Shown here in pieces: positions 41,753 to 50,746 of a DNA stretch of 64,000 nucleotides (the stretch's first letter is position 1; every line of letters starts with the position of its first letter). This DNA comes from Vibrio echinoideorum (GTDB lineage: Bacteria; Pseudomonadota; Gammaproteobacteria; Enterobacterales; Vibrionaceae). The translations under genes and the position numbers were made by a program. Where the stretch lies: assembly GCF_024347455.1 (NCBI RefSeq), contig NZ_AP025483.1:1674001-1738000 (forward strand), written 5' to 3'. The notes below the pieces were generated by a model. It was not told the DNA's origin and did not search any database. It worked only from the letters and a program-made list of their open reading frames with translations.

Positions 41753-42593
41753 TTTACAAAACGCGATTGTTGCTTTAATCACAGGTTGGCTGGTTCTGTT
41801 CGTGATGATTCCAAACATCATGATCATCGGAACGAGCTTCTTAACTCGTGATGAAGCGAATTTAATCGAGATGACTTTCACTCTCGATAACTACTTGCGT
41901 TTAGCTGATCCGTTGTATTTTAAAGTGCTTATGCACTCTTTCTATATGGCGATAGTCGCAACTCTGCTTTGTTTAATTATTGGTTACCCGTTTGCCTACA
42001 TAGTGGCAAAAATGCCGGTTAAATGGCGTCCAATCATGTTGTTCTTAGTGATTGTGCCATTCTGGACTAACTCTTTGATTCGTACTTACGGCTTAAAAGT
42101 GGTTTTGGGTACTCAAGGTGTTTTGAACAAAGGTTTGTTAGCGTTAGATATTATCGATAAACCACTTCGTATTATGTATTCAGAAACGGCAGTAATGATC
42201 GGTTTAGTGTATATCCTGCTCCCGTTCATGATTTTGCCGTTGTATTCAGCGATTGAAAAGCTAGACGATACTTATTTAGAAGCGGCTAAAGACTTAGGTG
42301 CGAACAAACTTCAAACGCTATTGAAGGTTGTTTTACCTCTAACGATGCCAGGCATTATCGGCGGTTGTTTACTTGTATTGCTCCCTGCGCTTGGAATGTT
42401 CTACATTTCAGACTTGTTGGGCGGAGCTAAGAACTTGTTGATCGGTAACGTCATTAAGAGCCAAGTGCTGAATGCTCGTGATTGGCCGTTTGGCGCCGCA
42501 ACCAGTATTGCACTGACCACCGCTATGGCTGTGATGTTGTATGCCTACTACCGAGCAGGCAAGCTATTGAACAAGAAAGTGGAGCTAGACTAA
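41736..42593 (+). CDS. potB: Spermidine/putrescine ABC transporter permease PotB
   Basis: The 285-aa protein has six membrane helices and the EAA loop ([28 protein letters not shown], about residues 178-205) that contacts PotA. It forms the inner-membrane channel with PotC. It overlaps potA at the 5' end, and its stop TAATG overlaps the potC start. Confidence 0.95.
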   Translation: MSKKFNLQNAIVALITGWLVLFVMIPNIMIIGTSFLTRDEANLIEMTFTLDNYLRLADPLYFKVLMHSFYMAIVATLLCLIIGYPFAYIVAKMPVKWRPIMLFLVIVPFWTNSLIRTYGLKVVLGTQGVLNKGLLALDIIDKPLRIMYSETAVMIGLVYILLPFMILPLYSAIEKLDDTYLEAAKDLGANKLQTLLKVVLPLTMPGIIGGCLLVLLPALGMFYISDLLGGAKNLLIGNVIKSQVLNARDWPFGAATSIALTTAMAVMLYAYYRAGKLLNKKVELD

Positions 42594-43363
42594 TGGGTCG
42601 CACAGTTAAGTTCAGCTTTATGGCGTTGGTGTACGCTTTTCTATACCTACCAATTATCGTATTGATTGCGAACTCATTTAATGCCAATAAATTTGGTATG
42701 AAATGGGGTGGCTTCACGACAAAATGGTATGACGCATTGATTAACAATGACAGCCTAATGCAGGCTGCATGGCATTCGATCAACGTAGCGGTATTCTCAG
42801 CAACAGCTGCCACGATTGTAGGAAGCCTAACCGCTGTTGCCCTATTCCGTTATCAATTTAAAGGTAAAGGTATCGTCAACGGCATGCTGTTCATCGTAAT
42901 GATGTCGCCTGATATTGTGATGGCTATTTCGCTTCTTGCGCTCTTCTTGGTAATGGGTGTGCAACTAGGGTTCTTTACCCTACTTGCCGCGCACATTACG
43001 TTCTGTCTGCCGTTTGTTGTAGTAACAGTTTACAGTCGCTTGAATGGTTTTGATGTGAAGATGCTTGAAGCAGCAAAAGATCTAGGTGCAAGTGAATGGA
43101 CTATTCTAAAGCAGATCATCCTGCCTCTTGCTAAACCTGCGGTCGCTGCTGGCTGGTTATTGAGCTTCACTCTGTCTTTGGACGATGTGATCATCAGCTC
43201 TTTCGTAACGGGCCCGACGTATGAAATATTACCACTGAAGATTTACTCGATGGTTAAAGTAGGCATCTCTCCAGAGGTGAATGCTCTAGCAACAATGATG
43301 TTGGTGGTATCGTTGATACTGGTGATCATTTCTCAGTTGTTAGCGAGAGAAAAAGTTAAGTAA
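42593..43363 (+). CDS. potC: Spermidine/putrescine ABC transporter permease PotC
   Basis: From the ATG at 42593 the product is 256 aa: [20 protein letters not shown], six helices and the EAA loop [29 protein letters not shown] longer frame from 42482 exists but lies within potB, and its extra residues read as shadow sequence. It pairs with PotB. Confidence 0.95.
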   Translation: MGRTVKFSFMALVYAFLYLPIIVLIANSFNANKFGMKWGGFTTKWYDALINNDSLMQAAWHSINVAVFSATAATIVGSLTAVALFRYQFKGKGIVNGMLFIVMMSPDIVMAISLLALFLVMGVQLGFFTLLAAHITFCLPFVVVTVYSRLNGFDVKMLEAAKDLGASEWTILKQIILPLAKPAVAAGWLLSFTLSLDDVIISSFVTGPTYEILPLKIYSMVKVGISPEVNALATMMLVVSLILVIISQLLAREKVK

Positions 43364-43439
43364 GCCTCCTACTCTATTAAGAGACTGACTTGATACGAAG
43401 TTAAGATACTTCAAGTTCAAAAAAAGTGTTATTCATAAA

Positions 43440-43468
43440 CAGAATGGTAAATTGCCATTCTGTTTTTC
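43440..43468 (+). terminator. Terminator-like hairpin between potC and potD
   Basis: CAGAATGG and CCATTCTG pair across a 7-base loop, followed by TTTTTC. It may reduce read-through so that potD gets its own promoter or level. Confidence 0.75.
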
Positions 43469-43511
43469 TATCTAGTGCCTTTGGGCAACGTTTAGTTTGG
43501 AGCTAACGTCA

Positions 43512-44546
43512 ATGAAAAAATGGGCTACTCTATTGGCTGGTAGTGCATGTGCGCTTTCAATGTTATCTGCACCATCGTTTGCAAAAGATGACAAAGAATT
43601 GGTATTCATGAACTGGGGACCTTATATCAACAGTGAGATCTTAGAACAGTTCACGGATGAAACGGGCATCAAAGTGATTTACTCAACTTACGAGTCGAAT
43701 GAAACTTTGTATGCCAAATTGAAAACACACAACAAAGGTTACGACCTTGTGGTTCCATCGACCTACTTCGTGTCTAAAATGCGCGATGAAGGCATGCTTC
43801 AAAAGATCGACAAAACCAAGCTGAACAATTTCAAGAATCTAGATACAAACTACCTAGATAAGCCATATGACCCAAACAACGACTACTCTATTCCACACGT
43901 CGTTGCTATAACTGGCCTTGCTGTGAATACAGATATGTACGATCCAGAAGATTTCCAAAACTGGGCTGACTTATGGAAGCCAGAGCTCGAAGGTCAACTG
44001 ATGATGATGGACGACACTCGTGAAGTGTTCCACATTGCTCTACGTAAGCTGGGTTACTCAGGTAACACAACAAACGAAAAAGAAATCGATGAAGCCTACG
44101 CCGAGCTACAGAAATTAATGCCAAACGTTTTGGTATTTAACTCTGACAACCCAGGTACGCCATACATGTCTGGTGACGTTGGCTTAGGTATGCTTTGGAA
44201 CGGCTCTGCCGCTGCTGCGCAAAACGAAGGGTTACCGATTAAACTGGTTTTTCCTAAAGAAGGCGGTATTGGTTGGGTCGATAATTTTGCAATCAGTTCT
44301 GGCGCAATCAACATAGAAGCGGCTCATAAGATGATCGACTTCCTACTTCGTCCGGAAATTGCAGAACAAATCTCTCGCGATACTGGCTATTTAACAGCAG
44401 TGAAAGCATCAAACGAGAAGTTCAAAGACAGCCCTGCTCTGTTCCCTTCACAAGAAGATCTTGACCGTGTTGAATGGCAAGCAGCGGTTGGTGATAAGAC
44501 CGTGAAGTATGAAGACTACTTCATGAAGCTTAAAGCGGGTCAGTAA
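43512..44546 (+). CDS. potD: Spermidine/putrescine-binding periplasmic protein, first copy
   Basis: The 344-aa solute-binding protein has a signal peptide (MKKWATLLAGSACALSMLSAPSFA) and the PotD opening FMNWGPYINSEILEQFTDETGIKVIYSTYESNETLY. I chose the ATG at 43512 because GGAG lies 10 bases before it; the upstream TTG at 43497 overlaps that ribosome site. It delivers polyamine to PotBC. A second potD follows, and the two differ clearly in the binding-pocket half. Confidence 0.92.
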   Translation: MKKWATLLAGSACALSMLSAPSFAKDDKELVFMNWGPYINSEILEQFTDETGIKVIYSTYESNETLYAKLKTHNKGYDLVVPSTYFVSKMRDEGMLQKIDKTKLNNFKNLDTNYLDKPYDPNNDYSIPHVVAITGLAVNTDMYDPEDFQNWADLWKPELEGQLMMMDDTREVFHIALRKLGYSGNTTNEKEIDEAYAELQKLMPNVLVFNSDNPGTPYMSGDVGLGMLWNGSAAAAQNEGLPIKLVFPKEGGIGWVDNFAISSGAINIEAAHKMIDFLLRPEIAEQISRDTGYLTAVKASNEKFKDSPALFPSQEDLDRVEWQAAVGDKTVKYEDYFMKLKAGQ

Positions 44547-44643
44547 GCTAACTCGTTTGTTTGCTATCTAATTGGCGGTAAGTGACTGGTTTAGCTAACA
44601 ACCCTGCCAGACAGCCAACAAGTTAAAAATAAGAATATCAATG

Positions 44644-44672
44644 AATAGGCAGCTTAGGCTGCCTATTTTGTT
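44644..44672 (+). terminator. Terminator after the first potD
   Basis: AATAGGCAGC and GCTGCCTATT pair across TTAG, followed by TTGTTAT. It separates the two potD genes, so the second one probably has its own promoter. Confidence 0.8.
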
Positions 44673-44764
44673 ATATCACTGCTATAATTCAGCGCGATTT
44701 TTAGAAATCCTTTTACTTTGGGTTCACTACCCAGCTCCAAATCAAACAAATGAACGGAACAGTA

Positions 44765-45802
44765 ATGAAAAAAACACTGTATACCGGCGCATTGTGTGCT
44801 GCTACTTTACTTTCGACACCCTCTTTCGCAGCTGACCAAGAATTGTATTTTTACAACTGGTCTGAATATATTCCAAATGAAGTATTAGAAGACTTCACAG
44901 AAGAAACCGGCATCAAAGTCTATTACTCAACCTATGAGTCTAACGAAAGCATGTACGCTAAGTTAAAAACTCAAGGTACGGGTTACGACTTAGTGGTTCC
45001 TTCTACTTACTTCGTTTCAAAGATGCGTAAAGAAGGCATGCTTCAAGAGCTTGATAAAACTAAGCTAAGCCACTTTGCAGATTTGGATCCAAACTACTTA
45101 GATAAGCCGTTTGACCCAAACAACAACTACTCGATCCCATACATCTGGGGTGCGACTGGTATTGGTATCAACTCTGATATGCTAGACAAGTCTTCAGTTA
45201 AAAACTGGGGTGACTTGTGGGATACGCAGTGGGAAGGCCAACTAATGATGATGGATGACTCTCGTGAGGTTTTCCATATCGCACTGTCTAAACTGGGTTA
45301 CTCTCCAAACACGACTAATCCTGAAGAGATCAAAGAAGCATACGAAGAACTTCGTAAGCTAATGCCAAACGTATTGGTATTTAACTCTGATTTCCCTGCT
45401 AACCCTTACCTAGCTGGTGAAGTGTCTCTTGGTATGCTTTGGAATGGTTCTGCTTACATGGCACGCCAAGAAGGCGCAACTATCGATATCATCTGGCCAG
45501 AAAAAGGCACGATTTTCTGGATGGACAGCCTAGCTATCCCATCTGGCGCTAAAAACGTTGAAGCAGCGCATAAGATGATCGACTTCCTTCTTCGTCCAGA
45601 AAATGCAGCGAAGATTGCTCTAGAGATCGGTTACCCGACTCCAGTTAAAACTGCTTACCCTCTTCTGCCTAAAGAGTTTGCTGAAGACAAAAACATTTTC
45701 CCACCACAATCAGTGATGGATAATGGCGCTTGGCAAGACGAAGTTGGCGAAGCGAGCGTTATTTATGACGAGTACTTTCAAAAGCTTAAAGTGAACAACT
45801 AA
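44765..45802 (+). CDS. potD: Spermidine/putrescine-binding periplasmic protein, second copy
   Basis: The 345-aa paralogue of the preceding protein has a signal peptide (MKKTLYTGALCAATLLSTPSFA) and the opening YFYNWSEYIPNEVLEDFTEETGIKVYYSTYESNESMY. The PYIWGATGIGIN segment is closer to classical PotD than the VVAITGLAVN of the first copy. It probably offers a different polyamine preference (norspermidine, spermidine or putrescine). I used the ATG at 44765 over the upstream one for the signal-peptide fit. Confidence 0.92.
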   Translation: MKKTLYTGALCAATLLSTPSFAADQELYFYNWSEYIPNEVLEDFTEETGIKVYYSTYESNESMYAKLKTQGTGYDLVVPSTYFVSKMRKEGMLQELDKTKLSHFADLDPNYLDKPFDPNNNYSIPYIWGATGIGINSDMLDKSSVKNWGDLWDTQWEGQLMMMDDSREVFHIALSKLGYSPNTTNPEEIKEAYEELRKLMPNVLVFNSDFPANPYLAGEVSLGMLWNGSAYMARQEGATIDIIWPEKGTIFWMDSLAIPSGAKNVEAAHKMIDFLLRPENAAKIALEIGYPTPVKTAYPLLPKEFAEDKNIFPPQSVMDNGAWQDEVGEASVIYDEYFQKLKVNN

Positions 45803-45832
45803 GTTACTGTTAGTTTGTCAGTTCAATAAATG

Positions 45833-45862
45833 AATAAAGCGGCGTAAGCCGCTTTATTTTTA
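45833..45862 (+). terminator. Terminator after the second potD
   Basis: AATAAAGCGGC and GCCGCTTTATT pair across GTAA, followed by TTTATC. A strong rho-independent terminator. Confidence 0.88.
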
Positions 45863-45872
45863 TCTAAACTTT

Positions 45873-45908
45873 TTCAGATTCAGATTCAGATTCAGATTCA
45901 GATTCAGA
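45873..45908. repeat. Tandem hexanucleotide repeat (TTCAGA x6)
   Basis: Six perfect copies of TTCAGA lie between the potD terminator and the cobB stop codon. It is non-coding by my reading. Copy number may vary between strains. Confidence 0.9.
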
Positions 45909-45939
45909 AACTGATGCGTTTTCTCTAATCACTGGCTGG

Positions 45940-46674
45940 CTAGGCCGTTAAAGACCCTTTCTCAGTACACAATAACTCTCCGACGAGCTTCGGTACCTCG
46001 ATACTCGCTTTTCCATAGCGCTTTTCTTCAAATTCACTCTCAACCGCACTGGGTTCTAGATTGATTTCAATCGTATGTGCGCCATGCATTTTAGCATCAT
46101 GAACAAAACCTGCCGCTGGATAAACCACACCTGACGTGCCGATAGAGATAAACAAATCAGCTTCTTCTAACGCTGAATAAATGTCACCCATTCGTAACGG
46201 CATTTCGCCGAACCAAACAATATGTGGCCGCATTTGCGCTGGGATTTGGCAGCAATGACAAAGCTCTCCGGTATGGATATCATCTTTATGCTCAAGCACT
46301 TGATTTGACTCACTGCAGCGCGCCTTAAGAAGTTCGCCATGCATGTGAATAATATTGTTACTCCCGCCTCTCTCGTGCAGGTTGTCGATATTTTGAGTAA
46401 TGACAGTCACTTTGCCATCTAGTTTGGCTTCAAGCTCTCCTAGCGCCTTGTGGGCAGAATTAGGAAGGATACTTTCACTTTGTAAGCCATGACGACGTTT
46501 GTTGTAGAATGCTTGCACCAAATCTGGATCTTTCTCAAACCCCTCTGGTGTCGCGACGTCTTCGATTTTATGGTTTTCCCATAATCCGTCTTGTGCTCGG
46601 AATGTTTGTATTCCTGACTCCGCAGAGATGCCGGCGCCAGTAAGAATTACGATATTTTGATATGGGAAATGCAT
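45940..46674 (-). CDS. cobB: NAD-dependent protein deacylase (sirtuin) CobB
   Basis: The 244-aa sirtuin has the NAD motif [18 protein letters not shown] (residues 10-27), [12 protein letters not shown], the catalytic His in [12 protein letters not shown], and zinc-binding Cys residues in [24 protein letters not shown] follows. It removes acyl groups from lysines, acetyl-CoA synthetase being the classic target. It is the short form without an N-terminal extension. Confidence 0.93.
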   Translation of the reverse strand: MHFPYQNIVILTGAGISAESGIQTFRAQDGLWENHKIEDVATPEGFEKDPDLVQAFYNKRRHGLQSESILPNSAHKALGELEAKLDGKVTVITQNIDNLHERGGSNNIIHMHGELLKARCSESNQVLEHKDDIHTGELCHCCQIPAQMRPHIVWFGEMPLRMGDIYSALEEADLFISIGTSGVVYPAAGFVHDAKMHGAHTIEINLEPSAVESEFEEKRYGKASIEVPKLVGELLCTEKGSLTA

Positions 46675-46981
46675 ACAACGTCCTTTTCAATATGTCACTT
46701 TGTAACAGCTTAGCACTGTTCAAATTCCAACAATAGTTTTAGGGATTAGACCATAGTCTTAGCCAACTGAATTCATTGGTTATTTGTGACATAACTCGCT
46801 CGATATCGGCGGATTAAGATTGAGCAGGCACAAAAAAAGCGACCGAAGCCGCTTATTATTGTTTATTAAACCAATGTATATGAATCAAATGTTTTTCAGG
46901 CAAAGTCGTTCAAACCGTTGACGCGACTTCTTTTCAAATGATTGCCTGTTGAATTGACTGATTGCTAAAACGACTAATCGA
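46675..46981. other. Gap between cobB and amtB
   Basis: No gene seen. It holds the cobB promoter side (cobB starts at 46674) and, at 46837-46854, a terminator for the amtB transcript. Otherwise unremarkable. Confidence 0.5.
46826..46854 (-). terminator. Terminator of amtB
   Basis: On the minus strand AAGCGGC-TTCG-GTCGCTT forms a stem closed by a UUCG tetraloop and is followed by a T run. It lies 128 bases downstream of the amtB stop codon. Confidence 0.75.
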
Positions 46982-48202
46982 CTAGTCTTCGTTGATCGAC
47001 GAGATCTTATGAATTGAAAGATCCGCGCCGTTGAATTCATCTTCTTCACTCAAGCGTAGGCCTGTCACTTTGCTAAGAACGCCGTAAACAATCAAAGCGC
47101 CAATCAGTGCAACAGCGATACCCGCTAATGTACCTACAACCTGAGACGCAAAGCTCACGCCCCCAAGCCCCCAGAATGCTTGCTGGCCGAAGATACCTGC
47201 CGCAATGCCACCCCAAGCGCCACACACGCCGTGCAGAGGCCACACACCGAGTACATCATCGATCTGTGTTTTGTTTTGCAGGTAAGTAAATAGGTAAACA
47301 AACAGCGCGCCTGCCACGCCCCCTGTAACCAAAGCGCCAAGTGGGTGCATTAGATCTGAACCTGCACAAATTGCGACTAAACCTGCCAAAGGACCATTGT
47401 GAATAAAGCCTGGGTCATTTTTACCTGCGACTAGAGCTGCAAGAATACCGCCAACCATCGCCATTAATGAATTCATCGCAACTAAGCCACTGATGCCATT
47501 GATTGCTTGAGCAGACATCACGTTAAAACCAAACCAACCCACACATAAGATCCAAGAACCTAGTGCTAAGAATGGGATGTTAGATGGTGCGAAGTTAGTG
47601 TGTTTACCTGCACGAATACGGCCTTTACGCATACCTAAGAAGTAAACCGCGACCAAAGCAATCCAACCTCCTACACCGTGAACCACAACAGACCCCGCGA
47701 AATCATGAAAGCCATAACCAAACTGAGCCTCAAGCCACGCTTGGAAACCAAAGTTGCCGTTCCAGATGATGCCTTCGAAGAAGGGGTAAACGAAACCAAC
47801 CGTAAATAAAGTGGCGATAAGGATTGGATAGAAACGAGCACGCTCTGCAATACCACCAGAAACAATGGCAGGAATGGCGGCTGCAAACGTCATTAAGAAA
47901 AAGAACTTAACCAACTCATACCCATTGCCTTGCGATAACGTCTCTGCGTCAGCAAAGAAATGTGCGCCGTAAGCGACCCAATAACCGATAAAGAAATAAG
48001 CAATAGCAGAAACGCCGAAATCCGAGAGGATCTTAACCAGCGCGTTCACTTGGTTTTTCTTTCTTACTGTACCTACTTCCAAAAATGCAAAGCCTGCGTG
48101 CATTAAGAAGACCATGATGGCGCCTAATAATAGAAATAGAGTGTCTGAACTCTGCGTCAAGCTCTCTACTGCGCTATGAACTTGGGTAACCGTTTGACTC
48201 AT
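46982..48202 (-). CDS. amtB: Ammonium transporter AmtB
   Basis: From the ATG at 48202 the protein is 406 aa with about 11 membrane helices. Amt signatures include GAIMVFLMHAGFAFLEVG, FHDFAGSVVVHGVGGW (pore His) and GVWPLHGVCGAWGGIAAG (pore His). The ATG at 48286 was rejected because it falls inside the sigma-54 promoter, and GGGAGAAAG precedes the ATG at 48202. It is probably activated by NtrC under nitrogen shortage. No glnK neighbour is seen here. Confidence 0.92.
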   Translation of the reverse strand: MSQTVTQVHSAVESLTQSSDTLFLLLGAIMVFLMHAGFAFLEVGTVRKKNQVNALVKILSDFGVSAIAYFFIGYWVAYGAHFFADAETLSQGNGYELVKFFFLMTFAAAIPAIVSGGIAERARFYPILIATLFTVGFVYPFFEGIIWNGNFGFQAWLEAQFGYGFHDFAGSVVVHGVGGWIALVAVYFLGMRKGRIRAGKHTNFAPSNIPFLALGSWILCVGWFGFNVMSAQAINGISGLVAMNSLMAMVGGILAALVAGKNDPGFIHNGPLAGLVAICAGSDLMHPLGALVTGGVAGALFVYLFTYLQNKTQIDDVLGVWPLHGVCGAWGGIAAGIFGQQAFWGLGGVSFASQVVGTLAGIAVALIGALIVYGVLSKVTGLRLSEEDEFNGADLSIHKISSINED

Positions 48203-48286
48203 TAAAGCTTTCTCCCTTAGCTTCGTCTCAATTGCACTAGATTCGTGCGAATTGATGCTGCAATTAATTAAAGACTCAACAGTCAA

Positions 48287-48303
48287 CGCAAGATATGTTC
48301 CAA
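48287..48303 (-). promoter_or_regulatory. Sigma-54 promoter of amtB
   Basis: On the minus strand TTGGAACATATCTTGCG has GG and GC exactly ten bases apart, as the -24/-12 elements of RpoN promoters require. It would start transcription about 75 bases before the amtB ATG. Confidence 0.75.
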
Positions 48304-48373
48304 CTCGTCGGTGTAAATTTCGTGCAATAGAGTTTGACTTTAAGTTTCTGATTATTATTAATTAATTATTTTG

Positions 48374-48443
48374 GTGCACTTTATTGGTTCTCAAATTCAG
48401 CGGAAAGCTTAAGATTCATTGCACCAATTAAGGGAGTTGCACC
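48374..48443. promoter_or_regulatory. NtrC-like half-sites upstream of amtB
   Basis: GGTGCA at 48374-48379 and TGCACC at 48420-48425 and 48438-48443 match halves of the NtrC site TGCACC-N5-GGTGCA. They lie 70-140 bases upstream of the sigma-54 promoter, the normal enhancer distance. No perfect full palindrome is present, so affinity is uncertain. Confidence 0.5.
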
Positions 48444-48493
48444 AGATTGAAGCATGCAACGTTGTGTGACTTTAGATAAGCGTTAACCCAAAA

Positions 48494-48530
48494 CAAAAAG
48501 CCCAGTGACATTGATCACTGGGCTTTGCTT
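48494..48530 (-). terminator. Terminator of the formate dehydrogenase operon
   Basis: AAAGCCCAGTGA and TCACTGGGCTTT pair across a 6-base loop, with T runs on both strands' exits. It lies about 105 bases after the last gene of the fdh operon. Confidence 0.85.
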
Positions 48531-48630
48531 TTCATCACTAATTACCAATTACTAATTACTAATTGTTAATTGCTTTCTTCGATAACGAACCAAGCGTGGT
48601 TCATTTATCCAAACCGCTTATTTACATCAA

Positions 48631-49047
48631 TTACAGGTTTGGTCCTGTTGATGGGTTCTGCGGTAGATTCTGACTTAAACGTTGCATACCTTGATACATA
48701 CGGATAAACCAAACCACGATCGCGACACCACCAAACAACATACCTACGTAAGGAATGTAGTAAGCAATTTCATCAATAAAGTGGTTTTGATACCAGTAAT
48801 CGTTAACGCCAATCAACACGCCGTTAGACGTTGCCACTGTAACGATGAGCACTACAAAGAACGTCAGGTTTAAGAAGAACGAACGAATCAATCCATAATA
48901 ATGAGTATCAACGACTTCGCCATCTTCACCTTTATCCAAACGATAACCCGCATACACGATGGCAATCACACCCGAGAGAAGACAAGTAAATGGCGTAAAG
49001 CAACTTAGTATATAAGCGACCCAAATACCTTTATGAGGTTTGTTCAT
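48631..49047 (-). CDS. Hypothetical four-helix membrane protein of the fdh operon
   Basis: The 138-aa protein has about four membrane helices (residues 8-33, 52-74, 88-105 and 96-118 regions) and ends with a polar QNLPQNPSTGPNL tail. It resembles DUF4870-like proteins in layout only. It overlaps fdhC by 17 bases, so it is translated with the dehydrogenase genes; a link to membrane anchoring is possible but unproven. Confidence 0.65.
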   Translation of the reverse strand: MNKPHKGIWVAYILSCFTPFTCLLSGVIAIVYAGYRLDKGEDGEVVDTHYYGLIRSFFLNLTFFVVLIVTVATSNGVLIGVNDYWYQNHFIDEIAYYIPYVGMLFGGVAIVVWFIRMYQGMQRLSQNLPQNPSTGPNL

Positions 49048-50113
49048 TCTTCACCTCTTTACTATCAACAGCTTTGTCTGTATCAACATGATTAGCGTTT
49101 TGCTCACTACCTGTTTCCTCTTGGGCCATCACTTCTTTGTACCAAAGATCATGGTGTTCTTTTGCCCAAGTTTCATCAACTTCGCCTGTCACCATGCCTT
49201 CTAATGCACCTTCCATACCGAACAAACCGATATAGATATGGAACACGAAACCACAGATAAGGATAAGAGCGGCGACCATATGAACAAGGTTTGAAAGTTC
49301 CATATGACGACGTGTTTGTCCAAAGATTGGGAAATCCAACACTAAGCCACTGATCGCTGCAACACTACCCATGACAATCAACAGCCAAAATAGCGCTTTT
49401 TCACCCGCGTTTGAGAATTCAGCCGATGGATGAGAACCTTTATGTTTCCCGACCATACCACCTAGTTTCATGAACCACTGGATATCCACCATCTTGAAGA
49501 TCGACTTTCGCCACCACTTGATGAGTACACCCATCAATAGAACATAGAAAATCGGACCTATGTAGTTGTGGTATTGCTTCGCTAACATAACGATGAAGCC
49601 CCACAAATCGGTTGGGATATATGGTTTCAAGAAGTGTTTGCCGTAAACCAACATCAAACCACTGAAAGCCAGCGTTAAGAAGGTAAATGCCATACTCCAG
49701 TGCAACGCACGATCCAATCGAGACCAACGTTTGATCTTGCGACCCGTTCTTGGCGCGCTTAGCATCAGCGGTCCAATCACAACGTACATTAGCGTGACGA
49801 AAGCAATACTGCCAAAGATAGCGACGGCACCAGCTGGCGACATCCACTTTTCTTTCAATATGTACCACGTTTGACCTGGAGTACTGATTAACACACCGTG
49901 CTCAGCAGATTGTGATGTGGTGTAACCCTCCTCACCATTTCTTACTTGTCGCCAAAAATCAGCACCAGCAAGTTGGGTCACTTCTCTTTCAGCGGAGCTC
50001 GCTTGAGTTTGTGATGAGTTCGTCTCAGATGCATGGCTCAAAGGAGACAGCATTGTTAGTGCTGCCAACATTGGCAGCACAACAAGGAAGAGACGCTTAA
50101 ACATTGTAAGCAT
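49031..50113 (-). CDS. fdhC: Formate dehydrogenase cytochrome b556 (gamma) subunit
   Basis: The 360-aa protein has a signal peptide (LFLVVLPMLAALTMLSPLSHA), a periplasmic region and a cytochrome b561-type domain. Haem His candidates lie in RALHWSMAFTFLTLAFSGL, KQYHNYIGPIFYVLL and LVHMVAALILICGFVFHIYIG. It carries electrons from FdhB to quinone. It is longer than E. coli FdoI because of N- and C-terminal extensions, as is common in marine gamma-proteobacteria. Confidence 0.9.
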   Translation of the reverse strand: MLTMFKRLFLVVLPMLAALTMLSPLSHASETNSSQTQASSAEREVTQLAGADFWRQVRNGEEGYTTSQSAEHGVLISTPGQTWYILKEKWMSPAGAVAIFGSIAFVTLMYVVIGPLMLSAPRTGRKIKRWSRLDRALHWSMAFTFLTLAFSGLMLVYGKHFLKPYIPTDLWGFIVMLAKQYHNYIGPIFYVLLMGVLIKWWRKSIFKMVDIQWFMKLGGMVGKHKGSHPSAEFSNAGEKALFWLLIVMGSVAAISGLVLDFPIFGQTRRHMELSNLVHMVAALILICGFVFHIYIGLFGMEGALEGMVTGEVDETWAKEHHDLWYKEVMAQEETGSEQNANHVDTDKAVDSKEVKNEQTS

Positions 50114-50126
50114 ATGTCTCTCCTAA

Positions 50127-50735
50127 CTAGCTCTTCATCGCATCGTAAGAAAGGTCGTTGCCGTCTGTCCAACCGGCACCTTTCGCACCGCGTTCTACAA
50201 CACGCTGACGGAAGATATCAGAGACTTGCTCAGCATCACCTGCAAGCAGCGCTTTTGTCGAACAAAGCGAAGCACACATTGGTAGCTTGCCTTCAGCAAT
50301 ACGGTTCGCACCGTACTTCTGACGCTCTTCAACAGAACCTGGCTCTGTTTCTGGGCCGCCAGCACAGAAGGTACATTTATCCATCTTACCGCGCTCACCA
50401 AAGGCTTCCTGTTTAGGGAATTGAGGTGCGCCAAAGGGACAAGCAAACAAGCAGTAACCACAACCGATACATAGATCTTTATTGTGAAGTACGATGCCGT
50501 CTTCTGTATGTTCAAAACAGTCTGCTGGACAAACTGCCATACAAGGTGCATCAGTACAGTGCATACATGCTACTGAAATAGAGTTTTCACCCGGTTCACC
50601 GTCGTTCAGTGTTACAACGCGGCGACGTTGAATACCCCATTCAAGAGCATCATCATTTTCATTCTTACATGCAGTGACACAACCGTTACATTCGATACAA
50701 CGTTTGGTGTCACAAAGAAATTTCATTCTAGCCAT
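50127..50735 (-). CDS. fdhB: Formate dehydrogenase iron-sulphur (beta) subunit
   Basis: The 202-aa ferredoxin-like protein has four 4Fe-4S motifs: CIECNGCVTACKNEN, CMHCTDAPCMAVCPADC, CIGCGYCLFACPFGAP and the CTFCAG...CASLCSTKAL set. It transfers electrons from FdhA to the cytochrome subunit. It lacks the C-terminal membrane helix of E. coli FdnH. It lies 11 bases after fdhA. Confidence 0.93.
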   Translation of the reverse strand: MARMKFLCDTKRCIECNGCVTACKNENDDALEWGIQRRRVVTLNDGEPGENSISVACMHCTDAPCMAVCPADCFEHTEDGIVLHNKDLCIGCGYCLFACPFGAPQFPKQEAFGERGKMDKCTFCAGGPETEPGSVEERQKYGANRIAEGKLPMCASLCSTKALLAGDAEQVSDIFRQRVVERGAKGAGWTDGNDLSYDAMKS

Positions 50736-50746
50736 TTTAAGACTCC

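Noticed and set aside
42482..42592. Longer N-terminus for PotC
   Set aside because: The extra residues are a shadow frame within potB. The ATG overlapping the potB stop gives a normal PotC start.
45873..45908. CRISPR array
   Set aside because: The units are 6-base direct repeats without spacers; no CRISPR-like repeat-spacer structure is seen anywhere in the window.
48203..48286. Longer N-terminus for AmtB
   Set aside because: It would begin at the edge of the sigma-54 promoter and upstream of the likely transcription start. The ATG at 48202 has a good ribosome site.
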